DNA of 64,000 nucleotides from assembly GCF_001984575.1 (NCBI RefSeq), contig NZ_LZNS01000001.1:2117275-2181274 (forward strand). Direction: 5' to 3'. This DNA is from Streptomyces sp. MP131-18. Its GTDB lineage: Bacteria > Actinomycetota > Actinomycetes > Streptomycetales > Streptomycetaceae. Each line of letters starts with the position of its first letter. Position 1 is the first letter of the stretch. The notes beneath the pieces are model-generated. The model was not told where the DNA came from, did no database searches, and saw only the letters and a list, made by a program, of their open reading frames with translations. The translations under genes and the position numbers were made by a program. Positions 9,401 to 17,064 of this stretch are shown here, piece by piece.

Positions 9401-9800
9401 GGCGGAGGAGCAGCGCGCCGAGGCCAGGTCGGCGGCGGAGAAGCTGTCCGCCGAGGCCAACGCGGAAGCGAGCAAGGTGCGGATCGCCGCGGTGAAGAAG
9501 GCGGAGGCTCTGCTCAAGGACGCCGAGCAGCAGCGTACGAAGGTGCTGCGCGAGACCCAGTCGATGCGTTCCGAGGCCGAGCGGGAGGCCAAGCGCCTGG
9601 TGGACGAGGGCAAGCGGGAGTTGGAGAAGCTCTCCCGCCGCCGTGCGGACATCAATGCCGAAATCTCCCGCGTGCAGGATGTGTTGGAGGCCCTGGAGTC
9701 CTTCGAGGCGCCCAAGCCCGGTGGCAAGGGCGGCGGCAAGGGTGCGGTCTCCGCCGGCGCCGGCGGATCACGTTCCGGCGGCAAACGGCCCGGCGGCTAA
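6492..9800 (+). CDS. scy: Scy, long coiled-coil polarisome scaffold protein
   Basis: About 1,102 residues. GTG 6492 is chosen because the conserved Scy-like beginning (RGYDAYQASDHLSQFEAEM) starts there and GGGA lies 7 bp upstream; GTG 6459 in frame would add 11 residues. A short N-terminal heptad-type coiled coil (about 20-75) is followed by ~950 residues of Ala/Glu/Arg-rich helix with almost no Pro or Gly, then a Gly-rich tail. Scy and FilP are known for a 51-residue coiled-coil repeat. Scy assembles at hyphal tips with DivIVA and FilP and sets up new growth sites. The S. coelicolor protein is, from memory, around 1,300 residues, so this one is shorter in the repeat region. filP follows immediately. 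Confidence 0.92.
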   Translation: MRGYDAYQASDHLSQFEAEMERLKKEREKAVDHADDLGYQVEVLRAKLHEVRRALSLRPVYGDATAHAEQILRSAQHQADQMRVEAERELREARARSQRVLQEQSEQRARMEAELHAEAVGRRRRLDEELAQRRSTVESHVNENVAWAEQVRARSESQARRLIEETRAEAERTVGQARAEALRLTEEARQRSAAEAEAARAEADELLRRARADAERLLGAASAQAQEATEHAERLRSSTAQDAETGRKEAAALVRKAEERAEEAQAGLRTAREEAERLVTEATAEAEKRRGAAESEYEQRTATAKAEVARMVGEATRDADSRRAEARHALEEARAEAERVVAEAAEEARSKSAEEYAAQLAEAARTAEEVLSKAAEEAQATKKAATEEAERLRAEAEAEADRLRAEAHDVAEQLKGTAQDDTKEYRAKTVELQEEARRLRSEAEQLRAEAAEEGERVRADARRESVAQIEQAAASAEELLAQARSDAEELRSAATAESERVRTEAIERATTLRNQAEQALRKARTDAEAQREEAAGQAERVTQEAEDAGRRLRTEAREAARAEREAAAADLERLRAEAEQRVTAAEEALAEAREEAGRLRTEAAAETDRLRAESAERIRALTEQAEQAAVQLRDEAVTDAARARAEGEEVAVRLRGEAIAEGDRLRDEARQAADRVRADAEAAAERTAAEAAQALSAAREEAARLHAEADTTLTEARDAAHRERAQARERSEELLASAQARVDDAERRAETLVAAAEHKAQQVRDSVAGLRETAEAEIATHRAEAEREAARVLRESAEEKEAASALAERTVKEAIAEADRLRSGAEEAAERTRSEADTVLDRARREASRKRSDAAAQADELLAKAQEEALRMASASEEQSDRMVAAARKESSRLIAEAQETGSELVETSRRDANQLLEEARRDATAVRERSEELRTRVESEVEELHDRARRESAELARAAGERVDKLMKAAEEQRAEARSAAEKLSAEANAEASKVRIAAVKKAEALLKDAEQQRTKVLRETQSMRSEAEREAKRLVDEGKRELEKLSRRRADINAEISRVQDVLEALESFEAPKPGGKGGGKGAVSAGAGGSRSGGKRPGG

Positions 9801-9875
9801 CGGAGTCGGGCCAATCACCTGAACACTCGATTGAGCGGAAGGGGCGAACATTCTCCACGGAGAAGGCGCATCCGC

Positions 9876-9905
9876 TCGAAGACACGCCGGTTCGCCCCCT
9901 AGGAT
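9876..9905 (+). promoter_or_regulatory. Possible filP promoter
   Basis: TAGGAT at 9900-9905 is a good -10 hexamer; TCGAAG at 9876-9881, 18 bp upstream, is a weak -35. It lies in the 226-bp gap between scy and filP and would give a leader of about 115 nt. No terminator is obvious after scy. Confidence 0.35.
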
Positions 9906-10026
9906 GATGGCCCCGAGGGCATGGACCCGTCTGCACAAAGGCTTTAGGAGCTCGACCTCGAAGCGCTGAACGCCCAGGCCCGACATTCCATCAACTCACT
10001 CACCCGTCTGATTCGACAGGAACCCC

Positions 10027-10971
10027 ATGAGCGACACTTCCTCCCCCTTCGGCTTCGAGCTCGTGCGGCGCGGCTACGACCGCGGGCAGGTGGACGACCG
10101 CATCTCGAAGCTCGTCGCCGACCGTGACAGCGCACTTGCTCGTATCACCTCTCTGGAGAAGCGGATCGAGGAGCTCCACCTCGAAACGCAGAACGCCCAG
10201 GCGGCCGTTACCGATTCCGAGCCGTCATACGCGGGTCTTGGCGCCCGGGTCGAAAAGATCCTCCGCCTCGCCGAGGAAGAGGCGAAGGATCTGCGCGAGG
10301 AGGCCCGGCGGGCCGCCGAGCAGCACCGCGAGCTGGCCGAGGGGGCGGCCCAGCAGGTGCGCAACGACGCCGAGGCGTACGCGGCGGAGCGCAAGGCCAA
10401 GGCCGAGGAAGAGGGCTCCCGCATCGTCGAGAAGGCGCAGGGCGAGGCCGCGGCCACCCGTGCCGAGGCCGACAAGGACGCCCTGGCCAAGCGCGAGGAG
10501 GCGGACGCCCTCTTCGAGGACACTCGCGCCAAGGCCGCCCAGGCCGCCGCGGACTTCGAGACCAACCTGGCCAAGCGGCGCGAGCAGTCCGAGCGCGACC
10601 TGGCCTCGCGTCAGGCCAAGGCCGAGAAGCGGCTGGCGGAGATCGAGCACCGCGCCGAGCAGCTGCGTCTTGAGGCCGAGAAGCTGCGCACCGACGCCGA
10701 GCGCCGGGCCCGCCAGACGGTGGAGACCGCGCAGCGGCAGTCCGAGGACATCGTGGCGGACGCCAACGCGAAGGCCGACCGCATCCGCAGCGAGTCCGAG
10801 CGGGAGCTGGCGGCGCTGACCAACCGCCGCGACAGCATCAACGCGCAGCTGACGAACGTGCGCGAGATGCTGGCCACGCTGACCGGCGCCCAGGTCGCGG
10901 CGGCGACGCTCGGCGACGACGACGGCGACGAGGGCGTCACCAAGGGCGTGCCCGCTCAGCAGTCCCGCTGA
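10027..10971 (+). CDS. filP: FilP, intermediate-filament-like coiled-coil protein
   Basis: 314 residues, ATG with AGGAACCCC upstream. The conserved N-terminus (FGFELVRRGYDRGQVDDRI) resembles DivIVA-type lipid or pole-interaction motifs. A short coiled coil (about 25-60), a hinge (DSEPSYAGLGARVEKIL) and a long Ala/Glu/Arg coiled coil to about residue 290 follow. FilP forms cytoskeletal networks behind hyphal tips that support rigidity and interact with DivIVA and Scy. Order and orientation with scy are the typical streptomycete arrangement. Confidence 0.93.
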   Translation: MSDTSSPFGFELVRRGYDRGQVDDRISKLVADRDSALARITSLEKRIEELHLETQNAQAAVTDSEPSYAGLGARVEKILRLAEEEAKDLREEARRAAEQHRELAEGAAQQVRNDAEAYAAERKAKAEEEGSRIVEKAQGEAAATRAEADKDALAKREEADALFEDTRAKAAQAAADFETNLAKRREQSERDLASRQAKAEKRLAEIEHRAEQLRLEAEKLRTDAERRARQTVETAQRQSEDIVADANAKADRIRSESERELAALTNRRDSINAQLTNVREMLATLTGAQVAAATLGDDDGDEGVTKGVPAQQSR

Positions 10972-11029
10972 GCAGTTCCACCGAGCGGTCCCCGGCCTGC
11001 CGGGCCGGGGCACTCACCCCAACGGCGCA

Positions 11030-11059
11030 GGGGCCGCCGCCTGGACGGGCGGCGGCCCC
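11030..11059 (+). terminator. Terminator after filP
   Basis: A perfect 12-bp stem, GGGGCCGCCGCC (11030-11041) and GGCGGCGGCCCC (11048-11059), with a 6-base loop. It ends only 10 bp before the -10 element of the next gene. Confidence 0.75.
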
Positions 11060-11069
11060 GGCGGCGTTC

Positions 11070-11075
11070 TAGCGT
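11070..11075 (+). promoter_or_regulatory. -10 element for a leaderless ABC ATPase transcript
   Basis: TAGCGT lies 7 bp before ATG 11083 and no ribosome-binding sequence fits between them, so transcription should begin at or next to the A of ATG. No convincing -35 is seen. Confidence 0.5.
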
Positions 11076-11082
11076 CGGTTCC

Positions 11083-11991
11083 ATGATCGAGCTGTCTGAG
11101 CTGACCAAGCGGTACGGCGGGAAGACGGCCGTGGAGGGGCTGACCTTCGCGGTGCGCCCCGGTGTGGTCACCGGCTTCCTGGGCCCGAACGGCGCGGGCA
11201 AGTCGACGACGATGCGGATGATCCTGGGTCTCGACCGGCCCACGAGCGGCGACGTCCGTATCGACGGGAAACGGTACGACCAGCTGCCGGAGCCGCTGAC
11301 GTACATCGGGGCCCTGCTGGAGGCCAGGTCGGTGCACCCGGGCCGGACGGCGTACCACCATCTGCTGTGCCTGGCGCAGAGCAACGGCGTGCCCGAGCGG
11401 CGCATCGGCGAAGTGCTCGATCTGGTGGGCCTTTCCGGCGTGGCGAGGAAGCGGCCGAAGGGTTTCTCGCTGGGGATGGGGCAGCGGCTCGGCATCGCGA
11501 GCGCGCTGCTCGGCGATCCCAGGATCCTGATGTTCGACGAGCCGGTGAACGGCCTCGACCCCGAGGGCATTCACTGGATACGCAATCTGATGAAGCAATT
11601 GGCGTCGGACGGCCGCACGGTGTTTGTCTCCAGTCATCTCATGAGCGAAATGGCGCTGACCGCCGACCACTTGGTGGTGATCGGCCAGGGCAGGCTGCTG
11701 GCCGACACCTCGATGGCGCGGTTCATCGAGGAGAATTCCCGTCCCTACGTCCAGGTGCGGTCGTCCGATCCGGAGCGGCTGCGCGTTTCGCTGGCCGACG
11801 CCGGGCTGCGGCCCGTGCCGCAGCCGGACGGCGGGTTCGAGGTGGAGGGCGTGCCGGCCGCGCGGGTCGGCGAAATCGCCGCGGCGAACGGCCTGGTGCT
11901 GCACGAGCTGTCCCGGCGGCAGGCGTCGCTGGAGGAGGCGTTCATGCGGCTGACGCACGGGTCCGTCGAGTACCAGGCACGGGAGGGCTGA
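11083..11991 (+). CDS. ABC exporter ATP-binding protein (module 1)
   Basis: 302 residues. Walker A GPNGAGKST near residue 40, signature SLGMGQRLGIA, Walker B ILMFDEPVNGLDPEG and H-loop His in VSSHLMSEM. The C-terminal ~90 residues are the usual DrrA/BcrA-type extension ending in ASLEEAFMRLT. It pairs with the permease starting 3 bp downstream. Substrate unknown. It shares closely similar motifs and arrangement with the second module at 12871, suggesting a tandem duplication. Confidence 0.93.
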   Translation: MIELSELTKRYGGKTAVEGLTFAVRPGVVTGFLGPNGAGKSTTMRMILGLDRPTSGDVRIDGKRYDQLPEPLTYIGALLEARSVHPGRTAYHHLLCLAQSNGVPERRIGEVLDLVGLSGVARKRPKGFSLGMGQRLGIASALLGDPRILMFDEPVNGLDPEGIHWIRNLMKQLASDGRTVFVSSHLMSEMALTADHLVVIGQGRLLADTSMARFIEENSRPYVQVRSSDPERLRVSLADAGLRPVPQPDGGFEVEGVPAARVGEIAAANGLVLHELSRRQASLEEAFMRLTHGSVEYQAREG

Positions 11992-11994
11992 GCG

Positions 11995-12762
11995 ATGGCG
12001 CACACCGGCTGGGTGCTGACCTCGGAGTGGACCAAGATCCGTTCGGTGCGTTCCACGCTGTGGACGCTGGCCGCCGCCCTGGTGGTGACGGTGGCGCTCG
12101 GCATGCTGATCAGCTTCCTGGTCCGGCAGAGCTACGACGATCTGTCGCGCGAGGAACGCCTGACGTTCGACCCGACGTTCATCAGCTTCGCGGGTACGTC
12201 GCTCGGGCAGCTCGCCATGATCGCGTTCGGGATTCTCGTGGTGTCCAACGAGTACAGCACCGGCATGATCCGCGCCTCGCTGACGGCCGTGCCGCAGCGC
12301 GGCGTGCTGATGGGCGCCAAGCTGGTGATCGCGACCGCGCTGGCGCTGCTGGTGGGGATGCTGACGAGCTTCCTCACGTTCTTCCTCGGCCAGGCGATGC
12401 TGGGCGACCACCGTACGGACCTCGGCGAGCCCGGGGTGCTGCGCGCGGTGTTCGGCGGCGGGCTCTACATGGGGCTGATCGCCCTGTTCGCCATGGGGGT
12501 CACGTGGATGCTGCGCAGTCCGATGCTGTCGTTCGGGGTGCTCATCCCGTTCTTCTTCATGATTTCCAGCATTCTGGCCAACGTCGAGGCGACGGAGAAG
12601 ATCGGCGATTACCTGCCGGATCAGGCGGGGTCGCGGATCATGGCGGTGATCGACGACGGTGAGCGTCCCTACGGCCCGTGGACCGGCCTGCTGATCATGC
12701 TGGCCTGGGTGGCCGCCTCGCTGCTGGCCGGATACGTCGTCCTCAAGCGGCGGGATGCCTGA
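11995..12762 (+). CDS. ABC-2 type permease (module 1)
   Basis: 255 residues with about six membrane segments, starting with an amphipathic EWTKIRSVRSTLWTL segment that recurs in the second permease. Typical ABC-2 features include the NEYSTGMIRASLTAVP loop after the second hydrophobic segment and a C-terminal helix ending LAGYVVLKRRDA. Coupled to the upstream ATPase (3-bp gap). It forms the membrane half of an exporter of unknown substrate. Confidence 0.9.
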   Translation: MAHTGWVLTSEWTKIRSVRSTLWTLAAALVVTVALGMLISFLVRQSYDDLSREERLTFDPTFISFAGTSLGQLAMIAFGILVVSNEYSTGMIRASLTAVPQRGVLMGAKLVIATALALLVGMLTSFLTFFLGQAMLGDHRTDLGEPGVLRAVFGGGLYMGLIALFAMGVTWMLRSPMLSFGVLIPFFFMISSILANVEATEKIGDYLPDQAGSRIMAVIDDGERPYGPWTGLLIMLAWVAASLLAGYVVLKRRDA

Positions 12763-12817
12763 GCCGTCCCGGACGGCGGCGTGGCCGCCCCCGCCGCCGA
12801 TAATGACGAACAGCCGA

Positions 12818-12823
12818 TAGTGT
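12818..12823 (+). promoter_or_regulatory. -10 element for the second ABC module
   Basis: TAGTGT in the 108-bp gap between the two modules; the leader to ATG 12871 would be about 40 nt. A -35 is not clear. Confidence 0.4.
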
Positions 12824-12870
12824 CTTACCTCCATTGGGGGGATGAGTTTCGGCTGTGACGGGTGAAAGAG

Positions 12871-14229
12871 ATGATCGAGGCAGTCGGCCTGACAAAGAGC
12901 TACGGCTCGAAGACGGCCGTGTACAACCTGAGCTTTTCGGTCCAACCGGGCAAAGTGACCGGGTTCCTCGGGCCGAACGGCGCGGGGAAGTCGACCACCA
13001 TGCGCATGATCCTGGGCCTTGACCAGCCCACGGCGGGCGCGGTGACCATCGGCGGCTACACGTACCGGCAGCTGCCGAACGCGCCACGGCAGGTGGGCGC
13101 GCTGCTGGACGCGAACGCGAAGCACGGCGGGCGCAGTGCGCGGGCGCACCTGCTGAGCCTGGCGCAGCTGTCCGGCATCCCGGCCCGGCGGGTCGACGAG
13201 GTGCTGGGCGTGGTGGGCCTCCAGGACGTGGCGAAGCGGCGCTCGAAGGGCTTCTCGCTGGGGATGGGCCAGCGGCTCGGCATCGCCGCCGCGCTGCTGG
13301 GCGACCCGCACGTGCTGCTGTTCGACGAGCCGGTGAACGGTCTCGACCCGGAGGGCATCCTCTGGGTCCGCAACCTGATGCGGCGGCTCGCCGCCGAGGG
13401 CCGCACGATTTTCGTCTCCAGCCATCTCATGAGCGAAATGGCGCAGACTGCGGACCACTTGATCGTGATCGGCCGCGGCCAGCTGATGGCCGACCTGCCG
13501 GTGGCGGACTTCATCCGGCAGAACTCGACCGGTTTCGCCCGGGTCAGGACCGCCGAGGACACGGCGGAGCCACGCGAGAAGCTGGTGCACGCGCTGGCCG
13601 AGGCCGGCGGCCAGGTGCTCCAGGAGCAGGACGGCGCGCTGAAGGTCGTCGGCCTCGGGCTGCCGCACATCAGCGACCTGGCCCACGAGGCCGGGGCGCG
13701 GCTGTGGGAGCTGTCGCCGCACACCGCCTCCCTGGAGGAGGCGTACATGCGCATGACGCAGGGCGCCGTGGACTTCCGGTCGACGGCGGACCAGCGCAGC
13801 GGCCTCACCCAGCAGGCCCCGGCCGCGGCATGGCAACCGCAGCAGGCGGCGCCCCCCGTTCCGCAGCAGGTGCCCGCGGGCGCCACGATGGCGCTCGGCG
13901 TCCCGGCGCAGCAGCCACCGCCCGGCGCGACCATGGCGCTCGGCGTCCCGGCACAGCAGCCACCGCCCGGCGCGACCATGGCGCTCGGCGTCCCGGCACA
14001 GCAGCCGGCCGCACCCCCACAGCAACAACCCCCCGGCACCATGACCCTCGGCACCCCCGTCCAACCCCCCGCCACACCCCCACAGCAACAACCCCCCGGC
14101 ACCATGACCCTCGGCACCCCCGTCCAACCGCCGGCCGCGCAGCCCGCTGCACAGCAGCAGCCGCCGCAGCCGCCGCAGCCGCCGCAGCCGCAGCCGTCCG
14201 CCCCGTCCAGCTCCGAGGATGCCCGATGA
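12871..14229 (+). CDS. ABC exporter ATP-binding protein (module 2) with Pro/Gln repeat tail
   Basis: 452 residues from ATG 12871 (GTG 12862 would add three). Walker A GPNGAGKST, signature SLGMGQRLGIA, Walker B VLLFDEPVNGLDPEG and H-loop VSSHLMSEM are intact. After the normal end of the family (about residue 310) comes an extra ~140-residue tail of tandem repeats (ALGVPAQQPPPGATM and GTMTLGTPVQPPATPPQQQ) and a PPQPPQ run. The ATPase of module 1 lacks this tail. It overlaps the permease gene by 4 bp (ATGA). The tail may be a flexible tether or interaction surface. Confidence 0.92.
   Translation: MIEAVGLTKSYGSKTAVYNLSFSVQPGKVTGFLGPNGAGKSTTMRMILGLDQPTAGAVTIGGYTYRQLPNAPRQVGALLDANAKHGGRSARAHLLSLAQLSGIPARRVDEVLGVVGLQDVAKRRSKGFSLGMGQRLGIAAALLGDPHVLLFDEPVNGLDPEGILWVRNLMRRLAAEGRTIFVSSHLMSEMAQTADHLIVIGRGQLMADLPVADFIRQNSTGFARVRTAEDTAEPREKLVHALAEAGGQVLQEQDGALKVVGLGLPHISDLAHEAGARLWELSPHTASLEEAYMRMTQGAVDFRSTADQRSGLTQQAPAAAWQPQQAAPPVPQQVPAGATMALGVPAQQPPPGATMALGVPAQQPPPGATMALGVPAQQPAAPPQQQPPGTMTLGTPVQPPATPPQQQPPGTMTLGTPVQPPAAQPAAQQQPPQPPQPPQPQPSAPSSSEDAR
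13879..14129 (+). repeat. Two families of in-frame tandem repeats in the ABC ATPase gene
   Basis: A 45-bp unit is repeated about 2.9 times at 13879-14007, then a 63-bp unit about twice at 14012-14129, nearly identical copy to copy. The 63-bp unit uses CAA and CCC codons heavily, unlike the CCG/CAG preference of the flanks. Unit lengths are multiples of three, so copy-number change keeps the frame. Confidence 0.85.
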
Positions 14230-15116
14230 CCGCCCCGGCCCAGATGCCGCCCCCGCCGCCCGCCCCCGGCTACGCCTCGCCGATTCCGGTGGTGCGCACA
14301 CACCTCGGGCACGCGCTCGCCTCGGAGTGGACCAAGATCAAGTCGGTCCGCTCCACCGTGTGGACCCTCGTCCTGATGTTCGTCGTCACCGTCGGCATCG
14401 GGCTGCTCTTCGCCGTCGCCCTCGCCAGTGACGACTACGTCGGCTGGCCGCTGCTCGCGGGCGGCTTCTTCGGCGTGATGCTCGGTCAGTTGTGCATCAT
14501 GACCCTGGGCGTGCTCGTCATCTCCTCCGAGTACGGCACCGGCATGATGCGCACGACCCTCACCGCCTGCCCGCACCGCGGGCGCGTGCTGCTGGCCAAG
14601 ACGGTGGTCTTCTTCTCCCTCGCGTTCGTCATGACGCTCGTGGCGACCACGCTGACCAGCCTGATCCACTCCTCCCTCCTCGGTGACCAGGACATCCCGC
14701 ACTACGCGGTGCAGGACCCGTACATGGAGGGCTCGATCGAGAACGGCGAGCTCGTCGCCACCGCGGGCCACTGGATGGGGGCGACCGTCGGCGCGTCTCT
14801 GTACGTCTCGCTGCTCGGCGTGCTCGGCCTGGCCCTCGGCGCGCTCCTGCGGCACTCCGCCGGGGCGATCACCACGCTGATCGGGCTGGTCCTGCTGCCG
14901 TTGATCGCCGCGATGTTCATGGTCGGCGACAGCATGGAGACGGCCCGCGAAAAGCTGATCGAGTATTCCCTGCTGAACGGGCTCGCGTCGCTCTACCGGC
15001 TGCCGATGGAGGGCGATGACACGGCCACCGGCTGGCCGCTGCTCGGCATGCTCGCCGGCATCACGGTGGCGGCCCTCATCGGCGCCTACGCGCGCCTGAC
15101 GTCGACGGACGCCTGA
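14226..15116 (+). CDS. ABC-2 type permease (module 2)
   Basis: 296 residues from ATG 14226, overlapping the ATPase stop. A Pro-rich cytoplasmic N-terminus (~25 residues) precedes the shared EWTKIKSVRSTVWTL segment and about six membrane helices, including the SSEYGTGMMRTTLTACPHR loop of ABC-2 permeases. It forms the exporter with the ATPase at 12871. The Pro-rich N-terminus could contact the repeat tail of its partner (inference). Ends 6 bp before the convergent gene at 15123. Confidence 0.9.
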   Translation: MTAPAQMPPPPPAPGYASPIPVVRTHLGHALASEWTKIKSVRSTVWTLVLMFVVTVGIGLLFAVALASDDYVGWPLLAGGFFGVMLGQLCIMTLGVLVISSEYGTGMMRTTLTACPHRGRVLLAKTVVFFSLAFVMTLVATTLTSLIHSSLLGDQDIPHYAVQDPYMEGSIENGELVATAGHWMGATVGASLYVSLLGVLGLALGALLRHSAGAITTLIGLVLLPLIAAMFMVGDSMETAREKLIEYSLLNGLASLYRLPMEGDDTATGWPLLGMLAGITVAALIGAYARLTSTDA

Positions 15117-15122
15117 GGCCGC

Positions 15123-15437
15123 TCAGTAGCGTGGGGCGTTCCGCGAGCGCAGGGGGCGTGCGCCTCTGCGGTCACGGGCGTTCCAGCATGGGCCGTGCCA
15201 GTGCCTGCGGTCGTCGACGGCGCCCGCCCGCGGCCAGGTGACGACGTGCGGCACGCCGGGCGGGATCTCCTGGTCGCAGCCGGGGCACCGGTAGTGCTTG
15301 GCCGCCGCGCCGCCCGTTATGGGCCGGACGACCCACTCCTCGCCCTGCCACAGGTCGGACCGCTCGATGCCGTAGTCGGCCCCGCGGGCGCCGGGCGGCG
15401 GCCCCGCGGCGCGCGGGCGGTTACGACGAGGGGACAC
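15123..15437 (-). CDS. Small Cys/His protein, putative zinc-binding; function unknown
   Basis: 104 residues from GTG 15437 with CGAGG at the right distance. A basic, disordered N-terminus (SPRRNRPRAAG) is followed by a compact domain with CPGCDQEI, HVVTW and HWHGPCW. The pattern C-x2-C...H...H-x-H-x2-C fits one zinc site, and an Arg-rich tail follows. Streptomyces homologues are, as I recall, often labelled 'ATP/GTP-binding protein', but no P-loop is present here. Possibly a nucleic-acid-binding protein. Convergent with the ABC permease gene. Confidence 0.75.
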   Translation of the reverse strand: MSPRRNRPRAAGPPPGARGADYGIERSDLWQGEEWVVRPITGGAAAKHYRCPGCDQEIPPGVPHVVTWPRAGAVDDRRHWHGPCWNARDRRGARPLRSRNAPRY

Positions 15438-15623
15438 GGATACACCTCGGAGGTCCGACGGCAAGCTGTTTTTTGAGTCTACGCGTCGGCCCATCCCGGC
15501 CACCTGCCTGATCATCCGAAGAAATTGCCGCTGGCCCGTGCCTCCGGCACGTGTCCTGCGTTAGTGCCCACGAAAGAACGGGGCAGGCACACCCCGACGA
15601 CCACGGTGAGAGGGGCCACGGCA

Positions 15624-16697
15624 ATGGGGCCGATGCGGATTGGGACATTTGTGCTGGCTGGTCAGTACCCGGGGCAGAGCGACCGCGAAGCACTGCAACG
15701 GGCGCTGCGGACCGCGGAGGTGGCCGACGAGGTCGGTCTCGACTCCGTCTGGCTGGCCGAGCACCACTTCGTTCCGTACGGCGTCATCCCGTCCGCGACC
15801 ACCCTGGCCGGTCTCCTCCTCGGCCGCACCGGCCGCATCGGCATCGGCACGGCCATCAGCGTACTGACCACCGCGCACCCCGTCGCCCTGGGCGAGCAGG
15901 CCGCGCTGCTGCACATGGCCTCGGGCGGGCGCTTCACGCTCGGCGTCGGGCGCGGCGGGCCGTGGGTCGACCTGGAGGTCTTCGGCGGCGGCGTCGAGGC
16001 GCTGGAAAGCGGCTTCCCCGAGTCGCTCGACCTGCTGCTGCGCTGGCTGAACGAGCCGCAGGTCGGCGCGGAAGGCAACCGTTACCGCTTCCGCGAGGTG
16101 CCGGTGGTACCCAGACCCGCGGACGCCCCGCCGGTGATCGTGGCCTGCACCTCCCCCGCCACCGTCGAACTGGCCGCGCGGCACGGCCTGCCGATGCTGC
16201 TCGGCATGCACACCGGGGACCAGGAGAAGGCGGAGATGGTCGCGCTGTGGCGCAAGGCCGCCCAGGACGCGGGGCAGTGCCCGGACGCCGACCACGTGTC
16301 GGTCGGCGTGTGCCAGGTCGCGGACAGCCATACGGAGGCGGTCGAGGTGCTGCGCCGCGCGCTGCCCGGCTGGCTGCGCCGGGGCCTGACGGCCCACCGC
16401 ACCGTGGACGACCGGCCGCGTTCGATGCGCGATCCCCTGGCGTACACGGAGCTGCTGTGCGAGCTGCACCCCGTGGGGCCGCCGCAGCTGTGCGCGGACC
16501 GGCTGGCCGCGACGGCGGAGCGGACCGGGATCACGCGCTTCGCGCTGCTCGCCGAGGGCTCGGGCGAGCTGGTGGCCACCGAGACGAATGTGCGGCGGAT
16601 CGCGGACGACGTGCTGCCGCTCCTGCCCGAGGCAGTGGCCGGAGCGGCGGCACGCCCGCGTGCCGTCAGCAGTCGCGCAGTTCGGGCGACTGGTTGA
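15624..16697 (+). CDS. LLM-class flavin-dependent oxidoreductase
   Basis: 357 residues from ATG 15624 (GAGAGGGG 8 bp upstream); ATG 15633 is a second possibility. Bacterial luciferase-like TIM barrel: SVWLAEHHF, GIGTAISVLTTAHPVALGEQ and GRFTLGVGRGG are the usual substrate and flavin loops. It uses FMN or F420 to oxidise or reduce an unknown substrate. The last 32 bp overlap the 3' end of the convergent gene at 16666. Confidence 0.87.
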   Translation: MGPMRIGTFVLAGQYPGQSDREALQRALRTAEVADEVGLDSVWLAEHHFVPYGVIPSATTLAGLLLGRTGRIGIGTAISVLTTAHPVALGEQAALLHMASGGRFTLGVGRGGPWVDLEVFGGGVEALESGFPESLDLLLRWLNEPQVGAEGNRYRFREVPVVPRPADAPPVIVACTSPATVELAARHGLPMLLGMHTGDQEKAEMVALWRKAAQDAGQCPDADHVSVGVCQVADSHTEAVEVLRRALPGWLRRGLTAHRTVDDRPRSMRDPLAYTELLCELHPVGPPQLCADRLAATAERTGITRFALLAEGSGELVATETNVRRIADDVLPLLPEAVAGAAARPRAVSSRAVRATG

Positions 16698-17064
16698 GGA
16701 TCTGACCCCGGATCGAGGTGAACCGGGTGAGGGGTGCGTCGGACGACGTGGAGGCGTCGAGCGGGAAGACTGCCACCCGGTGGCAGTTCTGGAACGCGAG
16801 CCGGACGCCGAAGTGCCTTTCCAGGGCGCCCCGGATGGCGTTGCTCGCCAGGGCGCGCAGCAGCTGCCCGCGGGCCTGTTCGTCCGGCGGCGGGGTGGTG
16901 TTGTCGGCGAAGGCGCCGCCGTCCACCTTGAGCCGGGCCACCAGGTTGCTGATCATGTCCCAGGCGTAGGGCAGGGATGTTCGGACGCAGTCGACGAACT
17001 CTGCTTCGTCGACATCGCCTCGCTCGGCCTGATCGAGCAGTGCCGGTGAGACGTCGAGCGACAT
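16666..17064 (-). CDS. SCO5389-family conserved protein, function unknown
   Basis: 132 residues from ATG 17064 behind a strong GAGGAGA site. It begins MSLDVSPALLDQAERGDVD and contains LPYAWDMISNLVARLKVDG, an ARGQLLRALASNAIRGALE helix and LAFQNCHRVAVFPLD. It matches, from memory, a highly conserved streptomycete family named after the S. coelicolor locus. No enzymatic motif is apparent and it looks cytosolic. Its 3' end overlaps the LLM gene by 32 bp on the opposite strand. Confidence 0.8.
   Translation of the reverse strand: MSLDVSPALLDQAERGDVDEAEFVDCVRTSLPYAWDMISNLVARLKVDGGAFADNTTPPPDEQARGQLLRALASNAIRGALERHFGVRLAFQNCHRVAVFPLDASTSSDAPLTRFTSIRGQILNQSPELRDC

Noticed and set aside
13879..14129. 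CRISPR-like array
   Set aside because: Repeats are contiguous, in frame and multiples of three without unique spacers; they encode a protein tail.
11014..14301. 1,095-codon minus-strand frame under the ABC modules
   Set aside because: Shadow of the plus-strand ATPase and permease genes, whose motifs are unambiguous.
15123..15437. ATP/GTP-binding function for the small Cys/His protein
   Set aside because: No P-loop or other nucleotide motif is present; the Cys/His pattern points to a zinc site instead.
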